Assembly (NCBI GenBank): GCA_946811185.2 | Contig: OX328102.1 | Coordinates: forward strand, 10,975,194-11,039,193 | Length of the DNA stretch: 64,000 nucleotides | Direction of reading: 5' to 3' | Origin: Hippopus hippopus | Lineage: Eukaryota > Mollusca > Bivalvia > Cardiida > Cardiidae | Shown: positions 41,435-52,196 of the stretch, piece after piece | Numbering within the stretch: position 1 is the first letter of the stretch | How the letters are laid out: every line of letters starts with the position of its first letter | Program-made: the position numbers and the translations under genes | The notes under the pieces: generated by a model | What the model saw: the letters and a program-made list of their open reading frames with translations, nothing else | Database searches by the model: none | Told to the model about the DNA's origin: nothing

Positions 41435-42612
41435 CTCCAAGTAGTGTTTTTCCAGAAATCGTATTCGCCGACCGAACTTTGTCGGATTAAACGTCTTCAG
41501 CAAACGATTAACCACCAAAAGAACTACAGATTAACATGCACTGACATCCCAGACATTCCGTGCGACAACCTGCAACTGCATATCTATTCAATAACATGTA
41601 AAAAAAAAATATGTTTTTGTGCTTACCTTGTGGAATCTTATGGGCGCAGCCATGTTTTTTACTGGAGCCGGTACGTTGAATTGACAGGAGCAGTAACGTT
41701 GACCTGGAGCAAGTACGTAAGGTCTCTCCAGTGTGATTATGTGGTTTCATGTATTACTCGAACAAATTGACATGAAATGAATGACCTCTATTACCATATA
41801 TTACACGCTTGAATTATTGTCCAAACCTGGCTTCGGCTATTGTCGAATGCATGCGGAACTATGTGAAGGTTTTTCAATTCTTTATGCAGCTTATGGATTC
41901 ATCGTGTCTTTTATGAATACTTAAAATACTTAAAATAAACATGAATTTGTTGGTTTAAATTGGTAATACGTGGCAGGTGACATAGATCTATGATGCACTT
42001 TTTGTGCAGTCTGATCTTGATCTCATTCGGCATACCTCGGGTGATGGGAGCCATCAAATCCCTCGGCTGTATCTGGTGGATTGATATGCACCAGATCGGT
42101 ACATACCCGGAAATACGCCGGTTTACCGTTCTGAAAATTGTAAGGCTCCTCTTAAAAAAGAAAACCTGAGTTTCAATTTTCTATCGAAATCTTTCTAACT
42201 ATACTTCATTTAAGTTGGAAAACAGTTCGTACATTCATTATTTAACGTGGTTTATTAATTCCGATTGAAGTTTTCACCAACAGATAAACAGATGTGAATA
42301 ACTTCATCGAGGTTGTTTATGTCGTTGCTAAACGACTGTATAAGATCACGTGGTTCGCAGTTCAAATGGAAACGACCGTTATACGGACGAGGTTAGATGT
42401 AGGTACGGAATCGGCCGAGTTGTGACGAGTGATCTTGATCTATGTCATCCGCAAAAGCTCTCATATTTTGACTATGGCACAGTAAGGGTCAAACCTGACA
42501 TTTACCGTTAACAGAATTTCCGCACCGTCCGATCATACCCGATGATATAAATATTCACCCTTTAATTATTCTTTGCATAAAGGTCAATCTCAGGTCAATT
42601 TATTCGAGTAAT
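41435..42612. repeat. Composite dispersed repeat including a copy of the GMC promoter cassette
   Basis: Three homologies are joined here: 41440-41665 with 34731-34950 (inverted), 41637-41755 with 26016-26150 (inverted), and 41752-42612 with 664-1112 (direct). The last is interrupted at 42024-42429. The minus strand has ATGGCTGCGCCCATAAGATT then CCACAAG|GTAAGCAC, an ATG followed by a good donor, as at the GMC locus. Confidence 0.65.
42024..42429. mobile_element. 406-bp insertion with 12-bp flanking duplication
   Basis: The copy at 664-1112 lacks this block. TGATCTTGATCT occurs on both sides (just before 42024 and from 42430). The insert starts CATTCGGCATACCTCGGG and ends CGGCCGAGTTGTGACGAG; the ends show only a weak inverted similarity. 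Class unknown. Confidence 0.6.
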
Positions 42613-42635
42613 ACGTCTATGTAGTAAAATTATTC

Positions 42636-42842
42636 AACTCTTAACGAAACGACATAATTGTGGACTCGATCAAATTGAAAGCATTTGCAGACGACAAATT
42701 AAACTTGCTTCAAAAGATGACTTGTGTCTTTGAAAGAGTATAAAGCATTGTTGGTAGAGGATAAAATGCTGGTAACCAATGTTCTAAAGCCTTCTTCTTC
42801 AGGAGTGTTAAAACTCGGGATTCTTTGGCAAGGATTTCAGAT
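42636..42842. mobile_element. Palindromic MITE, family P1
   Basis: The left arm ends in GCATTTGCAGACGACAAATT. The right half of the hairpin is deleted (ATGCTGGTAACCAATGTTCT). Confidence 0.7.
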
Positions 42843-42887
42843 GAGAATCACTTCCAAAACTTCTCTTATTCTGGTTTAGTCAGCATT

Positions 42888-43114
42888 TAGCCCTTTACCA
42901 AACAATCCTAAGTTATAACGATCCTGAGAAAGAGGGCTTTTGTAAATATTGAGGGAAAGAGAAGAAAATGCCGGTCAACCAGCATTTCTTCCTTTTCCCA
43001 AAATGTTTTCTACCCTTTGCAAAAATAAATCTGATCGGTTGAGTTATATTTAATTTGTCGTCTGCAAATACCTTTGATAAAGAAAAGTCTATATTTTTGT
43101 CGTCTTTTTAAGAG
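42888..43114. mobile_element. Palindromic MITE, family P1
   Basis: CCCTTTACCAAACAATCCTA opens it; core AATGCCGGTCAACCAGCATT at about 42967; TTTGTCGTCTGCAAATACCT in the right arm. Opposite orientation to its neighbour. Confidence 0.75.
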
Positions 43115-43884
43115 GTATACAGAGGTATATAAGTAGGCCCCACAATATTAACGAGCGACAGCGAGTTACGGGAGAAGCTCGTTTTGCGGTAACATCGTTC
43201 TAGTTTTTTAAAAATAAAATTCTGACTTCGTTCTGAGTTTTAGTCTAAATCTAGAAGGGATGGGGATGACTACAAATTGAGTGTCTTCCGGTTGGTCGCA
43301 CAGCGTCAAACCACAGGAATTTGACATTCTATAATGAAAAAATATGATTAAATAAGAAAAAAATATTCCCCTGTATATAAAGAAACACAAGGAATGCAAC
43401 GCCTCGATTACCGTAGACAACACAAAAATGCCCTACCCACCCAAAAGCACCAACGAAACGAAGAGTGATCACAATTTCCTTTACCCTAGTAACAGATAAC
43501 ACCAAAATGTACCTATGACATCCAGCGATCCTTAAGTAGACACCTTTTCACCGGAGATATCCGTCATTTTTCACAGCTTTTTTGACAATTTTCAAATTCC
43601 TGTGGTCAAACGTATCAAAATCTTTCGCACAATTACCTGATTGGTAAAAAATGACAATAATTATCTACCGATCGGATGATAACTTAAAAATCATCAACAG
43701 TTTAATGAGTACAGATTATCTAATTTCCTCCTTACTTTCAGCGTATTAAACGTCTATTTTTGTATAAATATACGCAATGATCTATGCTAGCAAATGATGA
43801 CGTCATCAATCATACTATTTTTACGCCATGTACGAGCCGGTTTTTCGCTGAAAATATTGTGTCGAAGAAATGACTAAACTAGTT
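43115..43884. other. Non-coding, unassigned
   Basis: No convincing gene or repeat seen. Confidence 0.35.
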
Positions 43885-44030
43885 TTTGATTGATGATTGA
43901 TTGATTGTATGGTCTTTAACGCCGTTTTCAACATTATATCAGTTTTATCACGGCGGACAATGCACCTATCCATGCTTTCCTGGAGTTTCTATTACCAGTA
44001 CTTTACACAATTTTCTTTCCAAGCAACTGT
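43885..44030 (-). mobile_element. 5'-truncated SINE, minus strand
   Basis: The complement of (AATC)n tail, CGCTGTTTTCAACAT-like body and CTTTCCAAGC block matches the 3' half of the 10980-11295 SINE. The tRNA head is missing. Confidence 0.75.
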
Positions 44031-45120
44031 GTGGTAGTTTGGGGAAAAAGCTCAAAGGAAGACATTCAATCTGTTTTTCACATCTTTTATTTCAGTCACG
44101 TGTGCTCCGTGTTTTTCCATCCTTCAAAACAAGTACCACTTCCCCCACCCGCTTGATCTGCATTACGCAAGAATAGTTCTGAATGTTCGATTAAACTTCA
44201 TCGATCAAAACTGACCAAAGCTCATCCACTGCACAACCTACCAAGTATACAACATCCCCCCCCCAAAAAAAAAACAAAAACAAATTGACCTATCAATTTC
44301 AATGCAGTGGATAAATTTTGGACAGTTGACTACAGACGATTAGATGCATACATACCCTGATAAAGAAATATCAGGCCATCGATACATGCAATTGTCTTGA
44401 TGGTAAATGGAACTGCTAGATAGAAAACCTTTGAACTCATTCATACATACATTTGCAACTGTCCAGGCTGGCCATGCACTGAACACCATTTTCCAACATT
44501 TATAACGGTAGGTATTTCCATAAGAACTATCCAATAAATCTCATAGCTAGGAAATTCTTGCATTGGCAGATTGATGAAATGATTTACACGAAATGAAAAT
44601 GTCCTAATTTACAATAACTCAAAACAAGAACTAGAACCATTGGCATTGTTAAAAAATGGCGGTATGTCACGGACGCGTGTGAGTTAGGTCTGATGATATT
44701 GTGAGATGTAGTGTTGTTATTCCCATAACTATGGTCTGTTCTGTGTTTGTGACTTATTTAAGTTATTGGTATGATTAGCGGGATATATGGTGGACTTATT
44801 TAATGAAGGATAAGGACTTTGTATTGATTTGAACGGTAATTCCTTTGTTCTTTAGACAAAGACTGATCTATTCTCCTAACTCTATTGTACATGTATACAA
44901 AATAGATATTTTTAGATAAACACGTATCTGACAGATGAAAACCGGTTTGAAATACTATTCACGTGCTCGCACGTGTTTGCATCAACTTCTAAATATAGAC
45001 TTCTAATTGTAAACACTTGCCGATTGCATACTTCCATCATTGCGTTGTGCTGTATTGTTTGAATTGGGATCAGTTGGGATTAGTTGTGTGTATGGTGAGT
45101 TGATCTGTTCTCGTTTGATA
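44031..45120. other. Non-coding; probably includes the LINE 5' UTR
   Basis: A C8/A10 run lies near 44257. The few hundred bases before 45121 may be the 5' UTR of the ORF1-bearing LINE, but no boundary is visible. Confidence 0.35.
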
Positions 45121-46143
45121 ATGGCTTCCAATATAACAGAGGACACCAACACAGAGCCTTTCGATATAGACAATGACGGGTCCTTCCATTCCCTCGACAC
45201 CAGCTTGCCTTCTGCGTCTACTCCCTTAGCTGACAGCCAGAGTAAACGGAAAATTGGTAAACTCAAAGGATCTCCCCTGTTTAAATCAGCTGCCCGGAAA
45301 TCCATGCCCTCCAAGAAAAACCAGCTTTCTTCTGAATCATTTCTGGCGGCTGTCAAGGACCCCGACTTTGCTAATTCCATCGCACCATTATTGCAGACAA
45401 TGATAGCTCCGACTATTCAAACCGCAATCGAGAAGGCTGTTGACTCGGCAATTGAAATGCTTCGCTCGAGTGTACTTAACGATGTTGTTTCCAGTAATGT
45501 TCAACTGAAAAAAACTATTGACGAACAGATCAAAATTTCTGAACAACAAAATAAGATAATAAAGAAACAGGCAGACAAACTCGACGAGAAAACAAAATTG
45601 ATTGTTAAATTGGAGCAGAAATGTGATAATTTATCGGCTGAACTAAACAAAGTTAAAACATCAGTAAATGATCTAGAACAATATGGCCGACGAAACTCTT
45701 TGCGTTTTTCAAACTTGGGATCCGATCCAAAGCTTCCGGAGAATGAACTAACGAAGAAAGTCACTGCTTTCATCAACGAACGAATGCTACCAAACGGCCC
45801 TTTGTTGTCCGAGACAGACATCGATCGATGCCATCCTATTGGTCAAGTAAGAAACAATGTGCCTTCCCAAATTATTGTGAAATTTGCAAACTACCACATC
45901 AAACACAGAGTTTTTTCTGCAAAAGCAAACCTGCCAAATACTCCTGTATTCGTCAGCGAAGATCTTACTCGGTCAAATTATGCGATCATTAAAAAACTCC
46001 AGCCATTGAAAAAGGCAAACATATTGCACAGCTTCTGGACCTCTAATGGCAGAATCTTTGTAAAAAAATCAGAGGAGAGTAGGCCGATCAGGTTAAATCA
46101 ATCAGAAGACGTGGAACACCGTCTACAGATAAAACAGTCGTAA
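45121..46143 (+). CDS. LINE ORF1 protein (coiled coil + RRM-like nucleic-acid chaperone)
   Basis: A 340-residue intact frame. Residues 1-90 are Ser/Asp-rich and disordered. Residues 90-145 are helical. Residues about 150-215 form a heptad-rich coiled coil (EQIKISEQQNKIIKKQADKL...LSAELNKVKTSVNDLEQ). Then comes YGRRNSLRFSNLG, typical of the RRM-like domain of LINE ORF1 proteins, and a basic C-terminal domain (IKHRVFSAKANLPNTPVFVS; RIFVKKSEESRP). Such proteins trimerise and bind retroelement RNA. An upstream in-frame Met at 45040 would add 27 residues; ATG 45121 starts the family-like MAS... N-terminus. It probably belongs with the ORF2 remains from 49.6 kb on the same strand, now separated by a satellite. 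Confidence 0.75.
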   Translation: MASNITEDTNTEPFDIDNDGSFHSLDTSLPSASTPLADSQSKRKIGKLKGSPLFKSAARKSMPSKKNQLSSESFLAAVKDPDFANSIAPLLQTMIAPTIQTAIEKAVDSAIEMLRSSVLNDVVSSNVQLKKTIDEQIKISEQQNKIIKKQADKLDEKTKLIVKLEQKCDNLSAELNKVKTSVNDLEQYGRRNSLRFSNLGSDPKLPENELTKKVTAFINERMLPNGPLLSETDIDRCHPIGQVRNNVPSQIIVKFANYHIKHRVFSAKANLPNTPVFVSEDLTRSNYAIIKKLQPLKKANILHSFWTSNGRIFVKKSEESRPIRLNQSEDVEHRLQIKQS

Positions 46144-46277
46144 ACTGACCAGAGTGTCGAGTTTTGTGCACAAAACTTAATTAGAGTCTAAATTAATTAA
46201 AACTCTACCAGTTCTTGTGATGATCGGATTTTATCCAATGGGCGTTAAACTTACTTAAGTTGTTATGCTGACAGTGC

Positions 46278-48735
46278 GGACCGAGATCAGACTGAACAGA
46301 AAGTGCAGTCTGATCTTTGATCCACATTGTCCATTCTTTCATTATCTTATGTGCAGTCAGATCTTTGATCTATATTGTTCATTATTTTATTATCTTTTGT
46401 GCAGTCTGATCTTTGATCTACACTGTGCATTATTGCATTATTGTTTGTGCAGTCTGATCTTTGATCTACACTGTGCATTATTTCATTACCATTTGTGCAG
46501 TCTGATCTTTGATCTTCAGTGTGCATTATTTTATTAACCACTGTACAGCCTGCTTTTTGATCCACACTGTGCATTATTTCATTATCTACTTACAGCCTGA
46601 TCTTTGATCTACACTGTGCATTATTTATTATCGATTGCACAGTCTGATCTTTGATCTACACTGTCCATTGTTTCACTATCTTTTGTGCAGTCTGATCTTT
46701 GATCTACACTGTCCATTATTTCATTATCTACTGTACAGCCTGCTTTTTGATCTATACTGTCCATTATTTCATTATCACGCGCCCGGGTGGCTCAGTGGTG
46801 AGCGTGTCGGACTCATGACCTGGTGATTGTGAGTTCGATACCCGGTTGAGGCGAACTTTTTTTCTTTCCGGCGTATTTTCGCCTCTCACCTCTGCTGAAG
46901 CATGTGAGAAAAGTAGTCGGTGGCTTTGGAAAGAAAGTTGTGTTAGTACTGGTGTGAGAAAGCCAGGAAACACATGTGCGTCACCGACCGCCATGATATG
47001 ACCTTAGCTGTTAAAGTGGCGTTAAACCCAAATACAACCAACCAACAATTTCATTATCGATTATGCAGTCTGATCTTTGATCTACATTGTCCATTATTTT
47101 ATTATCTTTTGTGCAGTCTGATCTTTGATCTACACTGTCAATTATTTCATTACTGTCTGTGCAGTCTGATCTTTGATCTACACTGTGCATTATTTTATTA
47201 TCGATTGTGCAGTCTGATCTTTGATCTACACTGTGCATTATTTCATTATCTTCTGTGCAGTCTGATCTTTGATTTACACTGTGCATTATTTCATTATCTA
47301 CTGTGCAGCCTGCTTTTTGATCTACACTGTGCATTATTTTATTATCGATTGTGCAGTCTGATCTTTGATCTACACTGTGCATTATTTTATTATCGTTTGT
47401 GCAGTCTGGTCTTTGATTTACACTGTGCATTATTTCATTATCTACTGTGCAGCCTGCTTTTTGATGTACACTGTGCATTATTTTATTATCGATTTTGCAG
47501 TCTGATCTTTGATCTACACTGTGCATTATTTTATTATCTTTTGTGTAGTCTGATCTTTGATCTACACTGTCCATTATTTCATTATTGTCTGTACAGTCTC
47601 ATCTTTGATCTACACTGTGCATTATTTCATTATTGATCGTGCTGTCTGATCTTTGCTCTAAACTGTGCATTATTTCATTATCTTCTGTGCAGTCTGATCT
47701 TTGATCTACAATGTCCATTATTTTATTATCGATTGTGCAGTCTGATCTTTGATCTACACTGTGCATTATTTCATTATCTACTGTGCAGCCTGTGTTTTGA
47801 TCTACACTGTCCATTATTTCATTATCGTCTGTGCAGTCTGATCTTTGATCTACACTGTGCATTATTTCATTATCGTTTGTGCAGTCTGATCTTTGATCTA
47901 CACTGTCCATTGTTTCATTATGGTCTGTGCAGTTCGATCTTTGATCTACAATGTCCATTATTTTATTATCGTTTGTGCCGTCTGATCTTTGATCTACACT
48001 GTGCATTATTTCATTATCTTTTATGCAGTCTGTCTTTGATGTACACTGTCCATTGTTTCATTATTGTCTGTGCAATCTGATCTTTGATCTACACTGTGCA
48101 TTATTTCATTATTTACTGTACAGCCTGCTTTTTGATCTACGCCGTCCATTCTTTCATTATGGTCGGTGCTGGCTGATCTTTGATCTACACTGTCCATTAT
48201 TTCATTATCGTTTGTGCAGTCTGATCTTTGATCTACATTGTGCATTATTTCATTATCTACCGTACAGCCTGCTTTTTGATCTACACTGTCCATTATTTCA
48301 TTATCTTCTGTGCAGTCTGATCTTTGATCTACACTGTCCATTGTTTCATTATCTACTGTACAGCCTGATCTTTGATCTACACTGTGCATTATATCATTAT
48401 CTTCTGTGCGGGCTGATCTTTGATCTACACTGTGCATTATTTCATTATCTACTGTACAGCCTGCTTTTTGATCTACATTGTCCATTATTTCATTATTGTC
48501 TGTGCAGTCTGATCTTTGATCTACACTGTCCACTATTTCATTGTTTTCTGTGCAGTTTGATCTGTGATCTACACTGTCCATTGTTTCATTATCGTTTGTG
48601 CAGTCTGATCTGTGATCTACACTGTCCATTATTTCATTATTGTCTGTGCAGTCTGATCTCTGATCTACACTATCCATTGTTTCATTACCTTTTGTGCAGT
48701 CCGATCTGTGATCTACACAGTCCATTATTTCATCT
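46278..48735. repeat. 48-bp satellite array
   Basis: About 45 units of 48 nt (GTGCAGTCTGATCTTTGATC, TACACTGTSCATTATTTCAT, TATCKTYT) with scattered substitutions, broken once by a SINE (46777-47048). Because 48 is divisible by 3 and the unit lacks stops in several frames, open frames of up to 278 codons exist on both strands. They are not genes. At the left edge (46285-46331) the first unit is preceded by GATCAGACTGAACAGAAAGT, the opposite arm of the P2 palindrome. Confidence 0.95.
46777..47048 (+). mobile_element. tRNA-derived SINE inserted in the satellite
   Basis: Flanked by a 10-bp duplication, TTTCATTATC (46767-46776 and 47049-47058). A box GTGGCTCAGTGGTGAGCG; B box GAGTTCGATACCC; the body has GGAAAGAAAGTTGTGTTAGT and CACCGACCGCCATGATATGA; tail (CCAA)n. 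It differs from the 10980 SINE in head and tail but shares the body. Confidence 0.9.
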
Positions 48736-48860
48736 TAACAAACATGGAGAAGGTGCCTTTGCAAACAATGTGGGAAAGGGAGAAAATGCTGGTTACCTGC
48801 ATTTTCTCCTTTACCCCCAAAGTTTTCTAACGTGTCAAAGACAAAATTTGTTGATTTAAT
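48736..48860. repeat. Truncated P1 copy abutting the satellite
   Basis: TTAACAAACATGGAG at the junction, core AATGCTGGTTACCTGCATT at about 48787, then the distal arm. Another P1 arm fragment (CCATTTCTAAACGACAAATG) lies at about 48958-49012. Confidence 0.6.
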
Positions 48861-49186
48861 TACGGTTTTTCCTTTTTATTGTATTGCTTGTTGTTGTTGT
48901 TATTGTCAAGATGTATACTTTAATTGCATATGAAACTTAAAACGAAATATAATCTTTAACCCATTTCTAAACGACAAATGTAGACCTTCAAAATCAAATA
49001 TTGTCATTATATAGTCCAAACCAAATTTGACATAAAGATAAGTCAATCTACCCTAATAACAGCTCTATGTTTCGTTTCGATAGAGAGTTATAATGGGTAC
49101 CATATATTCCAACACTGACCATTCTGTTTACTATTGTGTGAGAACTACATTGTATTTGTTAACCCTTTTAAACACTTAAAACCAAA

Positions 49187-49625
49187 ATGTACGAAATAAC
49201 CCATCTCAAATATCTCTTTTTCCCCTCCTTAAATCGCATGTTTGTGAACAGAATATGTTATCATTGTATATATGTTATTTGTTTCTCATGTCTTTTACAT
49301 CTTTTTGTCTCTGATGGTGCCTCTGTGAATTATGCTTGTTATGACTCAGGCCTGATGGATGTTCTGCGCAGACGGATTATTTTGCTTCCTGATGGGTAAT
49401 GATCTGAATGCATGGAGAGCATCCATTGGTCTGTTTCATGGCAAATTATATGTCCTTTACAATGTACTTAAGCAGCATATCCGACTGAATCTGTACACCT
49501 TACTATCATATATTCTCATAAAATCGGTTAAGGGCGTGAATCTGATCTTATCCACAGCAAGCTGTCTCATGACATACAACATTTTTTCGACATATTGTAT
49601 TTTTATTTGTCTAATCATTCTTTAA
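49187..49625 (+). pseudogene. Candidate N-terminal part of LINE ORF2 (hydrophobic leader before 2A)
   Basis: Two overlapping short frames lie here. The second (49359-49625) ends in a hydrophobic stretch (YNIFSTYCIFICLIIL) and a TAA directly before the 2A-like motif. LINE 2A motifs are typically preceded by such hydrophobic residues. One extra or missing base would connect it, so a lesion is likely. Confidence 0.4.
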
Positions 49626-49655
49626 GCTGGGGACGTTGAACTCAACCCAGGGCCT
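49626..49655 (+). other. 2A-like ribosome-skipping motif
   Basis: The codons read AGDVELNPGP, an exact fit to the D-V/I-E-x-N-P-G-P consensus of 2A peptides, which cause co-translational separation at the Gly-Pro bond. It lies about 35 nt before the endonuclease domain, in the endonuclease frame. 2A-like motifs are known in APE-type non-LTR retrotransposons of multicellular animals. Confidence 0.8.
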
Positions 49656-50131
49656 GTTACATCTGAAAAAAAGTTTTTGCTATCATTGTTACATTGTAAC
49701 ATAAGAAGTATAAGAAACAAGTTAAGCTTTATAAGAGATAATTTTCTAGATTTTAACATACTATGTTTTACAGAAACCCATCTGAATGATATATAATTAC
49801 AGACGACTTTCTGTGTTTATCTGACTCATTTGACATACCTTATAGAAAAGATAGAACAAATCACGGCGGTGGGATTCTTGTATATTTAAATAAGGACTTT
49901 ATACATTCCAGAGTTACTGATCTTGAAGGATATTGCAATGAATCGATATGGGTAAAAATTTCTCTCAACTCTGAAATTATATTGATTGGAACTTTCTATA
50001 GCCCCAAAACTGCAGATGACGACTTTTTTACAAACCTTCATTTGAACATCGAGGCGGCTTTTAACATTTCAAAAAATGTAATTATATCAGGCGACTTGAA
50101 CGAGGACTTATTAAATGACAATTTTCATAAT
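49656..50131 (+). pseudogene. LINE ORF2 apurinic endonuclease domain, 5' part
   Basis: The frame gives LLSLLHCNIRSIRNK, LCFTETHLND, DRTNHGGGILVYLN, LIGTFYSPKT and VIISGDLNEDLL, the ordered motifs of APE-type LINE endonucleases (catalytic E in TETHL, GDLN). A frame break and stop occur near 49790 (after THLND). The domain is interrupted at 50131/50132 by the TTAA-flanked element and resumes at 54822. Confidence 0.85.
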
Positions 50132-50306
50132 TTAAAGGGCAAATCAAGAAGTTTCAGATACGGTTAATTTTCAAATCTACACTTATCAAATGGTAAAAAA
50201 AAAAAAAAAAAAATAGTAAAAGTACTTTTTTTCAATTAATATTTCTGCTTATGAATTTTTATTGCATCGCTTATCTCCCTTACTTATTGTTGCGTCCCTT
50301 GATTTG

Positions 50307-50314
50307 TGACGTCA
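50307..50314. promoter_or_regulatory. CRE-like palindrome in the left promoter
   Basis: TGACGTCA lies 20 nt upstream of the ATG at 50334. TCGCTTATCTC lies 30 nt further upstream (50267-50277). The same pair occurs, mirrored, upstream of the THAP ORF. Confidence 0.5.
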
Positions 50315-50333
50315 TAGGAGAGTTTGTTTCAAT

Positions 50334-50522
50334 ATGGACGTTGTTTACGATAGTGAACTGAGCGATATTGAAGACGAAGAAATAGACGATTCTGGACCGG
50401 TAAGGCCGTACTTGTATGAGCCAATTTTTAAAGAAACTTATTAAGTTTCTGGTGATGAGGATAAAAGTAACTTTTCGCCCACTGATGACGAAAATGACGA
50501 TGTTGTGCCGGACTTTTCAATG
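50334..50522 (+). pseudogene. P2X7-like intracellular-domain protein N-terminus, truncated
   Basis: The frame MDVVYDSELSDIEDEEID then PVRPYLYEPIF is an acidic leader plus a PYxYEP motif. This is the usual start of invertebrate P2X7-intracellular-domain proteins (family knowledge from memory). A TAA follows 17 codons after the acidic run, but acidic residues continue in frame behind it (SGDEDKSNFSPTDDENDD), so the stop is probably a mutation. The Cys-rich remainder is absent. Confidence 0.45.
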
Positions 50523-51312
50523 TGTTGAGTATCGCGCGCTATTGAAATACGTCTATTACGGGGCGATGGCGAACATCGCTTACAGAAATAATATTCTATA
50601 CATGATAGAATTAAGTGTATGGCATAAACTTTGCTTCACGTGAAGCATTTTCAGTAGATCAACGGGCGGAATTAAACAAAAAAAAAAAAAAAAAAAAGGA
50701 CGGTTTCAGTAAAGTTCCACGACAAGACAGTTCCCCGACACTTTTGAAGACATTTCCCCGACACATTAGTTTCATGTCAAATAACCTTTTTCTTGACTTT
50801 TACGATTGATAATCGTGAGATGTTAGTTCTAATTATTTGTTAATGGGTCCTTGTTGATATTTGTACCTTGTAAAGAATTCTGTAAACATTGACGGGTACA
50901 AGTTTATTCTCTCTTGGGTGAAGGGTTCCACAATAAATCACGATTTTCATGAGAATAAGAATATTTTGAAATGCTGTTAACCAGCATGAAATTTGATAAA
51001 AGAATATGTTACGAGATTATTAAGAGTTAATTCTCAAAATTATTTTGAAAATTATTTTAGTTGTATTTCTTACCATATACAAATACATGAACATCAGAGA
51101 GAGGGGATCTACCTGTGTGAAATACTTTTTTGTGTTTACCTTGTCCACATGATCCATTCAATGCAAAAATTTATCATACATGTATAGCTATTGTATGTTC
51201 CATATAGAGCTTCTCTGTGAAAGTCTTAAACTCTGAATTGTAAGCCGTGGGAAAGGATAGTGTAAATTTGTTCAGTTCTTGTTTGTCTTATGCAAATTGT
51301 TTCAATTTGGGT

Positions 51313-51625
51313 AGGTCACAAATTGGTCTACTAGGGACTGAGCGGTTAATACTGACATTCCGGTCAAATTGCAGTATAGACGACTTCAGATTCATTGTAA
51401 AAACATAGAAAGAGCTGGTAACTATCAGTTGGTCGTTTATCCACAATATTTTTTATTTTTAACTTGGGTAAGTCTCAAATTGGTCTACTAGGGACTGAGC
51501 GGTTAATACTGACATTCCGGTCAAATTGTAGTATAGACGACTTTGGATTCATTGTAAAAACATAGAAAGAGCTGGTAACTATCAGTTGGTCCTTTATCCA
51601 CAATATTTTCTATTTTTAACTCTTT
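51313..51625. repeat. Tandem duplication of about 156 bp
   Basis: Two copies (from AATTGGTCTACTAGGGACTG to TATCCACAATATTTT) follow each other with about five differences, indicating a fairly recent duplication. The unit itself is not recognised. Confidence 0.85.
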
Positions 51626-51848
51626 ACCAAACGACAAAATATTAAACAGGTCCAAATTGAAATCACTTGCAGACGACAAAATAGAGTTAAATATTTCAAA
51701 AATTGAAATTTGTTTCCAACAGAGTAGAAAACATTGTGGTAAAAGGAGAAAATGCTGGCTACCAGCATTACCCCCTTTTCCTACAATGTTTTTAAAAGGC
51801 TTCTGTCCCAGGGTCGTAAAAACTAGGGATTGATTGGTAAAGGGTTAA
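51616..51848. mobile_element. Palindromic MITE, family P1
   Basis: TTAACTCTTTACCAAACGAC opens it and GATTGGTAAAGGGTTAA closes it. Core AATGCTGGCTACCAGCATT at about 51750. Confidence 0.85.
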
Positions 51849-51960
51849 ATATAAATCCCACACATTGGGCACGAGTTCTGGTTTAGTTCCCAGGAAGCAG
51901 TATCTGAAGGGATTAGTACGAGTTGTATGAAGTTGTTTCTCAAGAGATGTAAAATACATG

Positions 51961-52196
51961 TTTAAATTGTTACCAAACGTCAAATTTATTGACTCAACCG
52001 AATTGAAAGCATTTGGAGTCAACAAATTAAATTTTACTCACATGTTTGGACTTGTCTTTAATGGGGTAGAAAACATTGTAGAAAAAGGAGAAAATACCGG
52101 TTACCAGCATTTTCTCCTGTACCTACAATGTTTTCAAAAGGTTTTTCTTTCTTCACCAGGGTCGTTAAAACAAAGGATTGTTTGGTAAAGGGTTAA
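51961..52196. mobile_element. Palindromic MITE, family P1
   Basis: Core AATACCGGTTACCAGCATT at about 52093. Right end TTTGGTAAAGGGTTAA at 52196. The left end is slightly altered (TTTAAATTGTTACC). Confidence 0.8.

Noticed and set aside
45003..45380. Minus-strand 125-codon frame
   Set aside because: Antisense to the LINE ORF1, which has a coherent coiled coil and RRM-like domain on the plus strand.
46278..48735. CRISPR array
   Set aside because: Units are contiguous without unique spacers, and the context is eukaryotic.
46974..48859. Open frames of 115 to 278 codons on both strands with repeated LCSLIFDLHCALFHY or SVDQRSDCT units
   Set aside because: They are produced by the 48-bp satellite, whose period is a multiple of three. 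They exist on both strands at once and continue across unit boundaries without selection-like conservation.
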